Both the position numbers and the translations under genes were made by a program. Shown here piece after piece: positions 6,167-13,677 of a DNA stretch of 21,757 bases. Source of the stretch: JBBSIG01 sp038232215 (GTDB taxonomy: Bacteria > Actinomycetota > Thermoleophilia > Gaiellales > Gaiellaceae); assembly GCA_038232215.1 (NCBI GenBank), contig JBBSIG010000007.1, forward strand, positions 1 through 21,757, written 5' to 3'. Numbering within the stretch: the stretch's first letter is position 1; each line of letters opens with the position of its first letter. The notes below the pieces were generated by a model. That model ran no database searches. It was not told the origin of the DNA and saw only the letters and a list, made by a program, of their open reading frames with translations.

Positions 6167-7254
6167 CGGGCGACCTCGTCGTACACCTCGAGCACGCGGC
6201 GGGTCATCTCGTCCGCGGAGAAGCGCTCGGCCACGCGGCTACGGCCGGCCTCCCCCATCCGCGCGCGGAGCTCGGGCTCGGCGAGCAGACGCCCGATCGC
6301 CTCCGCGAGCCCGGCCGGGTCGCGCGGCGGCACCAGTAGCCCCGTCTCGCCGTCAGCCACCACCTCGGGCGTCCCGCCCACCGGGGTCGCGACTACGGGG
6401 CGGCCGTGCGTCATCGCCTCGAGCACGATCAGCGGGAGCCCCTCCGTCCACGAGGGCAGCACGAGCACGTCCAGCTCCTCGAGCAGCGAGCCGACGTCGT
6501 CTCTGAAGCCCGCGAAGACGACGCGGTCGCCGACGCCGAGGCGCTCGGCCTCCTGCCGGAGCCCAACCTCGAACGCGCCGCCCTGCTCGAGGTCCTTGCC
6601 GACGAGCAGGAGACGCACGCGCGGATCGAGGAGCGTGAGAGCCGCGATCAGCTCGCGCTGTCCCTTCACGGCGCAGAGGCGGGCGATCTCGCCGATCAGC
6701 GGCGCGCCGGGAGGGATGTCGAGCTCCGCGCGGAGGTCGCCGTTTCCCGCGGCCCCCGTGCTCGGGGGGCGGACGCCGGTGTAGATCACCTCGATGCGCT
6801 CGGCCGGGTAGCCCTGGCGTACGTAGGCGCGGCGCGTGTCCTCCGAGACGGCCACGAGGCGCGCGCAGCGACGGGCGGTCGCGTTGTCGAGCCGGCGGAG
6901 CACGGGCTCCGTGGGCGCCCGGAAGTGGTTCTCGATGTGGAGGTGCGCGATCACGGGAACCGGCGAGACGAGCCTGCTGAGGACGTTCGACGCTGCGAGG
7001 CCGTGCGTGTGCAGGAGGTCGGCGTCGCGGAGCAGGCTCCGCAGGCCCCGCGCGGCCCGCAGGTTGAACGTCCGGTTCAAGTCGGCGAAGCGAACTGGGA
7101 ACCCCTCTCCGGCGAGCGCCTCCGAGAAGGGCCCCGGCCGCGGGGCCGCGAAGACGACGTCGTCGCCGCGCGTGCGCGCCGCCCGGGCGAGCTCGAGGGC
7201 GACGACCTGCCCGCCGGCCACCTCCCCGCCGATCACGAGCTGCACGATCTTCAT
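6163..7254 (-). CDS. GT4-family glycosyltransferase
   Basis: This is a 363-residue complete GT4. The N-terminal domain opens MKIVQLVIGGEVAGGQVVALELA, with the glycine-rich loop that binds the acceptor side, and LLHTHGLAASNVLSRL. The C-terminal domain has IGEIARLCAVKGQRELIAAL, LVGKDLE, and E271-x7-E279 in EGLPLIVLEAMTHG followed by PVVATPVGGTPEVVADGETGLLVPPRDP, the standard retaining donor site. The start is ATG at 7254, overlapping the methyltransferase stop as ATGA; the end overlaps the GT2 start as GTGA. The three genes are therefore translationally coupled. It likely adds a hexose or deoxyhexose to a polyprenyl-linked chain; specificity cannot be told from the sequence. Confidence 0.95.
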   Translation of the reverse strand: MKIVQLVIGGEVAGGQVVALELARAARTRGDDVVFAAPRPGPFSEALAGEGFPVRFADLNRTFNLRAARGLRSLLRDADLLHTHGLAASNVLSRLVSPVPVIAHLHIENHFRAPTEPVLRRLDNATARRCARLVAVSEDTRRAYVRQGYPAERIEVIYTGVRPPSTGAAGNGDLRAELDIPPGAPLIGEIARLCAVKGQRELIAALTLLDPRVRLLLVGKDLEQGGAFEVGLRQEAERLGVGDRVVFAGFRDDVGSLLEELDVLVLPSWTEGLPLIVLEAMTHGRPVVATPVGGTPEVVADGETGLLVPPRDPAGLAEAIGRLLAEPELRARMGEAGRSRVAERFSADEMTRRVLEVYDEVAR

Positions 7255-7970
7255 CGGCAGACGGCGATCAGCTCGGTCGCGCGCTCCAGCGCGCCGGGCT
7301 CGATCACGATTCCGGTGCTCGCCACCTCTGCGGTGGGCGCCGTTCCGAGCAGCCGCGAGGCGGGGCGCAGGAATGTGAGCCGCCTGCGCAGCCCTAGCAC
7401 GTCGAGCCGCTGGAGCAGCCGGTGCCGCGCGGTCTGCAGCCGGCGCTGCCCGTAGAGCTCGACGCTGCCGAAGAACCGGCGCAGGAGCCGCTCGAGGTCG
7501 GCGCTCGAGAGCTCGACCTCGTGGAACGGATTCGCGGGCGCCTCGGTGGTGGTCTCCACGCGCGGAGTCGAGAGGAGCAGCGCGCCGCCGGGTCGGAGCA
7601 CCCGGCGCATCTCGCGCAGGAAGGCGTCCCGGTCCGGTAGATGCTCGATCGTCTCGAAGGAGCAGACGACGTCGAAGGAGGCGTCCGGAAAGTCCAGTGC
7701 GAGCAGGTCCCCCTCTACGAACTCGACGCCGGCGGCGGCGTAGCGGCGGCGGGCGTAGGCGATCGCCTCCGCGCTGCGGTCGACGCCGACCACGCGGGTC
7801 GCGGTCGAGGCCAGGAGCGCGCTGCCGTAGCCCGCGCCGCAGCCCGCGTCGAGCACCTCCCGGCCCGCGCAGAGCGGCAGCGCGAACTCGTAGCGCTTGC
7901 TGTGCAGCGCGACGATTCCGGGCTCGGTCTCGTCCGGGATGATCCGCTCAGGATGGCCGATAGCGCTCAG
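7251..7970 (-). CDS. Class I SAM-dependent methyltransferase, non-canonical start
   Basis: Motif I VLDAGCGAGYG, the acidic VVGVDRSAEAI, VEFVEGDLLALDFPDASFDVVCSFETIEHLPD and MRRVLRPGGALLLSTPR define a Methyltransf_11-type enzyme. The first canonical start in frame is GTG 7856, which begins right at motif I and removes the helix every such enzyme needs before it. The translation upstream (HPERIIPDETEPGIVALHSKRYEFALPL) is clearly protein-like and typical of this family, so I extend to CTG 7970 (239 aa). No ATG, GTG or TTG lies between the in-frame stop at 8030-8028 and GTG 7856; ATC 7962 is another possible start. It probably O-methylates a sugar or caps a glycan chain. First gene of the operon and coupled by ATGA to the GT4. 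Start is uncertain, function class firm. Confidence 0.88.
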   Translation of the reverse strand: MSAIGHPERIIPDETEPGIVALHSKRYEFALPLCAGREVLDAGCGAGYGSALLASTATRVVGVDRSAEAIAYARRRYAAAGVEFVEGDLLALDFPDASFDVVCSFETIEHLPDRDAFLREMRRVLRPGGALLLSTPRVETTTEAPANPFHEVELSSADLERLLRRFFGSVELYGQRRLQTARHRLLQRLDVLGLRRRLTFLRPASRLLGTAPTAEVASTGIVIEPGALERATELIAVCR

Positions 7971-7976
7971 TATCCT
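7969..7976. promoter_or_regulatory. Divergent -10-like elements between the methyltransferase and Wzy_C genes
   Basis: On the plus strand TATCCT (7971-7976) lies 10 nt before GTG 7987. On the minus strand GATACT (7974-7969) overlaps it, one base from TATACT. As at the other divergent junctions, the two elements overlap and leave little or no leader. No -35 is convincing. The minus-strand start codon is itself unclear, so the transcription start on that side is tentative. Confidence 0.35.
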
Positions 7977-7986
7977 TGCAGCCGCA

Positions 7987-9372
7987 GTGCCCGCCGCCCT
8001 TCGCCGCCCGTCGCTCGAGCGCGCTGTTCAGGCGGCCGTCGTGGCCACGATCCTGAGTGCGGTGCTCGCGGCAGGCGCGATCGTCTCGTGGCTCGACGAG
8101 GCGCGCAAGCTGCGCTGGGTCGCCCTCTTCGCGCTCGCCGCCCTCGCGCTCGCGTGGGCGCTCCGGCGGCGTGAGGCTCGAGGGCATCCGCCGCTGCTCG
8201 TGTACGCCGCCGCCGGCTCCTTCCTCGCGCTCGCGCTCGTCTCGGCGAGCTGGTCGGCGGCGCCGCGCACCTCCGCCGGCCGCGCGCTGGCGTTCTCGAC
8301 GCTCCTCGTCGCCTGTGGCGCGCTCGCCTATGCGGCCGCCGGGCGGCCCGAGGCGATCCGGCGCATGCTCGACGCGGTGCTCGCGGCCACCGGGATCGTC
8401 GCCGTCGGCGGCCTGCTCGTGCTCGCGTTCGCCCACGACCGGGCCGTGGCGCCCGGCTCGACGCTCGAGCCGGCGCGCTACCAGGGCCTGGGCGGCGGCC
8501 CCGACACGGCCGTGATGGTGATGGCGGTCGGTCTGCCGCTCGCCGCGCACGCCCTGCGGGAAGCGCGCGCGCTGCCGGGCCGCGTGCTGGCGGCCGCGCT
8601 GCTCGCGCTCCTGGTCGGCTCGATCGTCGCAGCCCAGTCGCGCGGCTCCCTGCTCGCCGGCTTCGGCGGCCTGCTCGCCTATGCCGTCCTCGGCGTCTCC
8701 GGGCCGCGGCGAAAGACGGTGGCCGCCGCCGCCGTGCTCGCGCTGTTCGCCGTTTGCCTGGCACTCACCCGCCTGCCGGAGCCGCTCGAGCGGCCACCGA
8801 CCGTGAGCACGACCGCGCAGCCCTCGGCCCCCTCGGCGGCCAGGGCGGGTTACCTCGACGCCAATCTCTACCTCCGGCTGCAGGACGACGTCGGCCACGC
8901 TCCCTTCGGGACCGCCTCCGCCCCCGTCCACCGCACGATCTTCGGCACCAGCGGACGCGCCGAGGCCTGGCAGGGCGCCGTCGACCTCGGCGAGGAGCGC
9001 CCCGCGCTCGGCTTTGGCTTCGGGACGGAAGGACTCGTCTTCGTCGACCGCTGGGTGAACTTCGACTCGAACCTGCCGGAGAACGCCTACCTCGGCCTCT
9101 TCCTGCAGCTCGGGCTCGTGGGCGTCGGGCTCTTCCTGGCGCTCGTCGGCCTGCTCGCGGCCGCGGCGATCCGGGGTGCGCGACGGCTCCGGGGCCCGGA
9201 CGCCCGGCTCGTCGCCGCGTGCGGAGCAGGGCTCGTCGTCGGCCTGCTGCTCGCCCTCACGCAGTCCTACATCGTCTCCCCGGGCTCCAACGCGACGGCC
9301 GCCGTCTGGATCTGCGCCTCTCTGCTGGCGGCCGCCCCGGCGGGCCGGGGCACGCGGCCCACCCGTGACTGA
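7987..9372 (+). CDS. O-antigen ligase/polymerase family (Wzy_C) membrane protein, copy 1
   Basis: A GTG at 7987 gives 461 residues; the ATG at 7939 would add MIRSGWPIALSILAAA but lies inside the divergent methyltransferase and upstream of the likely -10. About ten to twelve hydrophobic segments are visible (for example 14-34, 41-60, 68-88, 131-150). A large extracellular loop spans about 262-365. Family signs are QSRGSLLAGFGGLLAY (217-232) with its conserved Arg, GRAEAWQGAVDLGEERPALGFGFGTEG, and ENAYLGLFLQLGLVGVGLFLAL (365-386), the ligase/polymerase C-terminal motif. It would join lipid-linked glycan units outside the membrane, by polymerisation or transfer to an acceptor. A close paralogue lies three genes downstream in the same operon. 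Confidence 0.9.
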   Translation: MPAALRRPSLERAVQAAVVATILSAVLAAGAIVSWLDEARKLRWVALFALAALALAWALRRREARGHPPLLVYAAAGSFLALALVSASWSAAPRTSAGRALAFSTLLVACGALAYAAAGRPEAIRRMLDAVLAATGIVAVGGLLVLAFAHDRAVAPGSTLEPARYQGLGGGPDTAVMVMAVGLPLAAHALREARALPGRVLAAALLALLVGSIVAAQSRGSLLAGFGGLLAYAVLGVSGPRRKTVAAAAVLALFAVCLALTRLPEPLERPPTVSTTAQPSAPSAARAGYLDANLYLRLQDDVGHAPFGTASAPVHRTIFGTSGRAEAWQGAVDLGEERPALGFGFGTEGLVFVDRWVNFDSNLPENAYLGLFLQLGLVGVGLFLALVGLLAAAAIRGARRLRGPDARLVAACGAGLVVGLLLALTQSYIVSPGSNATAAVWICASLLAAAPAGRGTRPTRD

Positions 9373-10588
9373 GAAGCCGAGGCCGCGTCTGCTCGTCCTG
9401 AACCAGTACTACTGGCCGGGCGTCGAGGCGACGGCGCACCTGCTGTCCGAGCTCTGCGCCGCCCTCGCCGACGAGTTCGAGGTCACCGTGGTGACGGGCG
9501 CGCTGCGGGAGGCGGCGGACGAGCCGAGCCCCGCTCTCCGCGACGGCGTCCGGATCGTGCGCGTGCGCTCGACGGCCTTCGACCGCCGGCGCCTGGCCCT
9601 GCGGGCGGTCAACTACCTCACCTACCTGTCGCAGTCGCTCGTCGCGGGCCTCCGGGCCGAGCCGCCGGACGTCGTCCTCAGCATGACCGACCCGCCCGTG
9701 ATCGCGGACGTGGCGCTCGTCGTCGCCCGGCGCTTCCGCGTCCCGCTCGTCGTCGTCAGCCAGGACGTCTTCCCGGAGGTGGCGGTGGAGCTGAAGCGGC
9801 TCGACAACCCCGCTCTGATCGGCCTGCTGCGGCTCGCGATCCGCTTCTACCTCGAGCGCGCAGAGCGCGTGGTGGCGATCGGCGAGACGATGAGGAGACG
9901 ACTCGAGGAGAAGGGCGCGGACCGCGAGCGCCTGACCGTGATCCCGAACTGGGTCGACACCGCCGCGCTGTCCCCCCGCCCACGGGACAACGTCTGGCCG
10001 CGCAAGCACGGGCTCACCGGCCACTTCGTGGTCATGCACTCCGGCAACGTCGGGCACGCGCAGAACCTCGACGCGCTCGTCCGCTCCGCCACCTTCCTGC
10101 GCGACCTCGAGAACCTCCGCATCGTGATCATCGGCGGAGGCGCGCGGCACGCCGAGCTCGTCGCGCTCGCGGAGCTCCTCGAGGTCGACCAGGTCCGGTT
10201 CATGCCCTACCAGCCCCGGGACGCCCTGCCGAGCTCGCTCTCGGCCGCGGACGTGCACGTCGTCGGCCTCGCCCGCGGCCTCTCGGGCTACGTCGTGCCG
10301 AGTCGGCTGTACGGCATCCTCGCCGTCGGCCGCCCCGTGATCGTGGCGGCGGACGCCGACAGCGAGACGGCGCAGGTCGTGGAGCGCGTCGGCTGCGGCG
10401 TCGTCGTCCCCCCGGGCCGCCCGGAGCTCCTCGCGGAGCAGCTCCGCCGGGCCCACGACGGCGAGCTCGAGCTCGAGGAGATGGGGCGGCGCGGCCGCGA
10501 CTACGTTGTCGCCGAGGCCGATCGCAGCGTGGCGGTCGGCCGCTACCGGACCCTGCTCCGGGAGCTTGCGGCGGCGGGCCCGCGGTGA
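9365..10588 (+). CDS. WcaI/WbuB-like GT4 glycosyltransferase
   Basis: A GTG at 9365 overlaps the Wzy_C stop by 8 nt and gives 407 residues. LVLNQYYWPGVEATAHLLSE is the signature beginning of the colanic-acid WcaI/WbuB branch, where YxP..aTA binds the acceptor side. DVVLSMTDPPVIADVAL and VVSQDVFPEVAVEL are conserved in the same branch. The donor domain shows VMHSGNVGHAQNLDALV, GGGARHAELVALAE, VRFMPYQPRDALP and GLSGYVVPSRLYGILAVGRPV; the PSRLYG segment takes the place of the E-x7-E found in other GT4s. It probably adds a sugar (in known relatives fucose- or FucNAc-type donors) to a lipid-linked intermediate in the cytoplasm. Its position between two Wzy_C genes suggests it sets the repeat unit they handle. 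Confidence 0.92.
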   Translation: MTEKPRPRLLVLNQYYWPGVEATAHLLSELCAALADEFEVTVVTGALREAADEPSPALRDGVRIVRVRSTAFDRRRLALRAVNYLTYLSQSLVAGLRAEPPDVVLSMTDPPVIADVALVVARRFRVPLVVVSQDVFPEVAVELKRLDNPALIGLLRLAIRFYLERAERVVAIGETMRRRLEEKGADRERLTVIPNWVDTAALSPRPRDNVWPRKHGLTGHFVVMHSGNVGHAQNLDALVRSATFLRDLENLRIVIIGGGARHAELVALAELLEVDQVRFMPYQPRDALPSSLSAADVHVVGLARGLSGYVVPSRLYGILAVGRPVIVAADADSETAQVVERVGCGVVVPPGRPELLAEQLRRAHDGELELEEMGRRGRDYVVAEADRSVAVGRYRTLLRELAAAGPR

Positions 10589-10974
10589 GCCGACGCGCGC
10601 TCGTCGCCGCGCTGGCCGCGCTCGTCCTGCTGCTCGCCCTCATCCCGGTCGGTCGCTGGGAACGAGGCCGACGCGCCGAGGAGCAGGTGCGGGGAATGCG
10701 AAGCGTGCTCGCGGCCGTCGGCCCCCTCGACCAGCCGTCGCTCGACGCCTTCCGCTACCTGTTCAACTTCCAGTGCCTCATCTACAAACGGGGTCTGAAC
10801 CCGTTCGCGCTCGAGCTCTGCGTCGACTTCCAGGGCCGCCTCGTCGAGGCGATCGACCGCCGCTCCGGCGACCCGAGGATCTGGAGTCTCCGGGACGATC
10901 CCACCCGCTCCACGATCCGGCTCGACCGACGCGAGGTGGAGCGGCTGCTCCGGAGAGTGTGCAAGACCTGCTGA
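10585..10974 (+). CDS. Small membrane-anchored protein with four cysteines, family not recognised
   Basis: A GTG at 10585 overlaps the transferase stop as GTGA, and 129 codons run to TGA 10974. I do not recognise the family. Residues 4-22 form one hydrophobic helix preceded by MSRR, so it is a signal peptide or signal anchor. The rest is a soluble, probably external, domain of about 105 residues with NFQCLIYKRGLNPFALELCV (Cys64 and Cys79), a basic helical end (RLDRREVERLLRRVCKTC), and a C-terminal Cys126-x2-Cys129. Codon use matches the neighbours, and it is tightly embedded in the operon (16-nt overlap with the next gene), so it is surely expressed as protein. Being sandwiched between Wzy_C genes suggests an accessory subunit or glycan acceptor, but that is conjecture. 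Confidence 0.8.
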   Translation: MSRRALVAALAALVLLLALIPVGRWERGRRAEEQVRGMRSVLAAVGPLDQPSLDAFRYLFNFQCLIYKRGLNPFALELCVDFQGRLVEAIDRRSGDPRIWSLRDDPTRSTIRLDRREVERLLRRVCKTC

Positions 10975-12317
10975 GGGACCCGAGGCTCCGCGCCCAGCTC
11001 GAGGGCGGGATCCAGTTTCTGGTGGCGGCGTTCGTCTTCACGGTGGCGCTCGCCTCCAGCCAGCTCGACTACGTCAACATCCCGATCGCGCGCCCGGCAC
11101 GCTGGGCGGTGCTCGCCGAGCTGGCCGCGTTCGCGCTCGCGTACGCCCTCACGCGTCCGCGTCGCCGCACCCGGGTCGACGCCTGTGCCGTCTGCGCCGC
11201 GGCGCTCGTCGCCGCGGCGTTCGTATCCGTGGCCTGGTCGTCGGACCCGCGGCTGACGGCGGGCCGCTCCGTGACGCTGCTCGCGCTCTTCGCGACCACG
11301 GCGGCGATCGGGTACGGAGCGGCCGGCAGCGCGGCCGCCGTCGGGCGCGTGCTGCTCGGGGTGCTCGTGGGCGTGACCGCCGTCGCGGTGGCGGGGATCC
11401 TCGTCTACGTCTTCAACTCGGGCCGCGCGATCGTGCCCGCGACGACGCAATCGCCGGTGCGCTACACGGGCCTCGGCGGCAACCCGAACTCGGCCGCGAT
11501 GCTGATGGCGATCGGCATCCCGCTCGCGCTCTGGGCGCTCTTCGAGACGCGCTCCCGCGTCGGACGCGCGCTGCTCGTGGGCGTCCTGCTGCTGCTCGAC
11601 GGCTCGCTCGTCGCCTCAGGCTCGCGGGGCCCTCTCGTCGCCTGCTTCGTGGGAGTGCTCGTCTACATGACGGCCTCGGGCCGCGGCCGCAGGTGGAAGC
11701 TCGCCGCGGCCGCCGTGGCCGCCGCGATCCTCCTCGTCGACACCGCCGTCACGCAGCTCCCGCAGCCGGCCGACCAGAACCCCGTGCTGACGAAGCGTTT
11801 CCGCACCGGCGCCGTGCCGCGCGGCCCGCGCGACGCCGAGTTCCTGCTCCCGCTCGAGAGCGAGGTCGGCTACCCGCGTCCCGGCTCGACGCCGTTCCAC
11901 CGCACGCTGCTGAACTCGAGCGGGCGGGTGCCGGCGTGGCGCGGCGCCCTCGAGCAGGTGGAGGAGCGGCCGCTCCTCGGCTACGGCTTCGGCACCGAGG
12001 AGCGTGTCTTCGTCGACCGCTACTACCTCTTCCTGTCGTCGCTCGTCGAGAACTCCTATCTCGGGACGCTGCTCCAGCTCGGGGTCGTCGGCCTGATCCT
12101 GCTGCTCGCGCTGCTCGCGCTCGTGCTCGTCCGCGGCGTGCACGACCTGCTGCGGCTGCGCGGAGACCGCCGGCACGCCGCTGCCGCGTGTGCGGCCGTG
12201 TTCGCGTGCGGAGTCGTGGTCGCGGCGACGCAGTCGTTCGCCACCTCGGTCGGCAGCACCCTTACCGTGGCCTTCTGGCTGTGCGGCTTCCTGCTCGCAG
12301 GCGCGACGTCGAGATAG
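10959..12317 (+). CDS. O-antigen ligase/polymerase family (Wzy_C) membrane protein, copy 2
   Basis: A GTG at 10959 (MQDLLRDPRLRAQLEGG) gives 452 residues and overlaps the previous gene by 16 nt; GGAGA lies just upstream. The architecture matches copy 1: many hydrophobic helices (about 19-33, 50-64, 76-93, 130-152), RYTGLGGNPNSAAMLMA (168-184), the Arg in GSRGPLVACFVGVLVYM (221-237), a long external loop (about 262-362) ending EERPLLGYGFGTEERVFVDR, and ENSYLGTLLQLGVVG (364-378). The same motifs line up with copy 1 almost end to end, so the two are paralogues. One may polymerise and the other ligate, or they may act on different units. The 3' end overlaps the convergent GT39 gene by 56 nt. Confidence 0.9.
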   Translation: MQDLLRDPRLRAQLEGGIQFLVAAFVFTVALASSQLDYVNIPIARPARWAVLAELAAFALAYALTRPRRRTRVDACAVCAAALVAAAFVSVAWSSDPRLTAGRSVTLLALFATTAAIGYGAAGSAAAVGRVLLGVLVGVTAVAVAGILVYVFNSGRAIVPATTQSPVRYTGLGGNPNSAAMLMAIGIPLALWALFETRSRVGRALLVGVLLLLDGSLVASGSRGPLVACFVGVLVYMTASGRGRRWKLAAAAVAAAILLVDTAVTQLPQPADQNPVLTKRFRTGAVPRGPRDAEFLLPLESEVGYPRPGSTPFHRTLLNSSGRVPAWRGALEQVEERPLLGYGFGTEERVFVDRYYLFLSSLVENSYLGTLLQLGVVGLILLLALLALVLVRGVHDLLRLRGDRRHAAAACAAVFACGVVVAATQSFATSVGSTLTVAFWLCGFLLAGATSR

Positions 12318-13650
12318 CGGTCTGCCCGAGCTCGGCGAGCGCGAACGCCGCGAAGGCGAGGTAGAGGCCCCGGAGCGGCATCGCGAAGCGCGCCTCGACG
12401 TGATGGATCCCGAGCACGAGCGTGTACGCGACCAGGAACAGCGCGACCGCCGCGGCCGGCCCGCGGCGCACGAGCGCGAGCGCGATCCCGCCGAGCGCGA
12501 GCGCGAGCGTGATCCAGTCGATCGCCTGGAGCACCGCCAGCGCCGCGCCCGACGGCTGGAACCAGTCCTGGTGCGCGGCCCAGAGGAAGCTCATCCGGTA
12601 CAGCGTCTCCCAGGCCACCCGAGCGGGCTCGTGCCGTAGCCGCTCGCCGTAGCGGGACCACGCGAGCTCACGCAGACGAGCGTCCGAGCGGGCGAGATAG
12701 CGTCCGTGGGCGCGCGGGTCGCGCAGGAGCGCCGCATTGGAGGGAGCGGAGCGGTGGAGAGAGCGGAGCGCGGCGGCGAACGCCGGGCTCTCCTGCACCT
12801 CGGAGGCCGCTCGGCCGTGGCCCTCTCCCTCGGCGGCCAGCAGCAGGTTGAAGCCCTCGCCCCAGTCGGCGAGCACGGCCCGGCCGGTCACGTGTCTCGT
12901 CCACCCGAGCCAGGGGACGAGCAGCAGCGCCGCGCACACGAGCGCCGCCACCCCGCCGAGCGCCCGTCGCGAGCGAAGGGCCGCCGCGAGCGCCACGAGC
13001 GGGACGGCGAGCACGAAGACGGGCCGGACGAGGGTCAGCGCCGCGGCGAGCGCGCCCGTTCCGCTCCACCAGGCGAGCGAGCGTTCCTGCCACGCCCGCG
13101 TGTAGGCGTACGTGCAGGCGAGCACGACGGTCCCCGTCAGCACCTCCGTGAGGACGAGCGCGACGTAGTGCTTCGAGTAGGGGTCGAGCGCGTAGAGACC
13201 GGCGGCGAGCAGAGCGACGCCCTCGTTCCACCAGCGGCGCACGACGAGGGCGAGCAGGTAGACGCCGGCGCCGAAGAGGAGCGCCTGGGCCAGGAGCGCC
13301 GCCGCCCGTGAGAGGCCGGGCTCGCCGCCTCCGACCGCGGCCAGCAGGAGCGGATAGCCCGGCGTGCGAAACGCCTGCCGCTCGGGAGCGTTCCAGACCG
13401 GGGAGCGGGGGAAGCGGAGCCCGGTGAGGTCGAAGAATCCGATCGGGTACGTGAAGTAGAAGCCGGCGCGGAGCGGCGTCGTGTAGCTCCCGTGCTCGAG
13501 CGCCGAGGCCGTCGCGATGTACGTGCTGCTGTCCGTGCCGACGTTGCTCTGGACGAGCGGAACGTAGACGAGTCCGTGCAGCGCGCCGACCAGCGCGAGC
13601 ACGAGCGCGGTGCGCCGGAACGAGCGCCGGCTCCAACGTCGCAGCCGCAA
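12262..13650 (-). CDS. GT39/ArnT-like membrane glycosyltransferase (GT-C)
   Basis: A TTG at 13650 gives 462 residues (MRLRRWSRRSFRRTALVLAL); the open frame continues upstream through the divergent neighbour, but that part is polar shadow sequence. The first helix (about 14-33) is followed by a loop with Asp40 in VGTDSSTYIATASALEHG, the likely catalytic acid position of GT-C enzymes. FRTPGYPLLLAA (94-105) and ALVLTEVLTGTVVLACTYAY are typical of PMT/ArnT-like proteins. About ten hydrophobic helices follow, ending LYLAFAAFALAELGQ, then a basic tail. Such enzymes use polyprenyl-phosphate sugars on the outer face of the membrane. Sugar and acceptor are unknown. The tail overlaps the end of the convergent Wzy_C gene. 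TAGAGT (13666-13661) lies 10 nt before the start. Confidence 0.87.
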   Translation of the reverse strand: MRLRRWSRRSFRRTALVLALVGALHGLVYVPLVQSNVGTDSSTYIATASALEHGSYTTPLRAGFYFTYPIGFFDLTGLRFPRSPVWNAPERQAFRTPGYPLLLAAVGGGEPGLSRAAALLAQALLFGAGVYLLALVVRRWWNEGVALLAAGLYALDPYSKHYVALVLTEVLTGTVVLACTYAYTRAWQERSLAWWSGTGALAAALTLVRPVFVLAVPLVALAAALRSRRALGGVAALVCAALLLVPWLGWTRHVTGRAVLADWGEGFNLLLAAEGEGHGRAASEVQESPAFAAALRSLHRSAPSNAALLRDPRAHGRYLARSDARLRELAWSRYGERLRHEPARVAWETLYRMSFLWAAHQDWFQPSGAALAVLQAIDWITLALALGGIALALVRRGPAAAVALFLVAYTLVLGIHHVEARFAMPLRGLYLAFAAFALAELGQTAISTSRLRAGSRTARRPR

Positions 13651-13660
13651 ACCGTCGCGG

Positions 13661-13670
13661 ACTCTAACCT
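13661..13670. promoter_or_regulatory. Overlapping divergent -10 elements for the GT39 and GT87 genes
   Basis: Only 27 bp separate the two start codons. On the plus strand TAACCT (13665-13670) ends 7 nt before GTG 13678. On the minus strand TAGAGT (13666-13661) ends 10 nt before TTG 13650. The two hexamers share the central TA, so each reads as TAnnnT in its own direction. The spacing of 7 and 10 nt is the same as at the 3253-3261 promoter. No good -35 or Shine-Dalgarno is visible on either side. Confidence 0.5.
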
Positions 13671-13677
13671 TGCCCGC

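Noticed and set aside
4298..6784. 828-codon plus-strand open frame
   Set aside because: It runs antisense across three clear glycosyltransferases; its composition (Arg, Glu, Pro, Val) shows no domain.
7251..7856. Methyltransferase starting at GTG 7856
   Set aside because: It would begin at motif I and lose the preceding helix, while the upstream translation is clearly family-like.
10785..10800. GGGTCTGAACCC as a second copy of the palindrome at 5202-5222
   Set aside because: The symmetry is broken by an extra base, and it lies in coding sequence (YKRGLNPF) that explains it.
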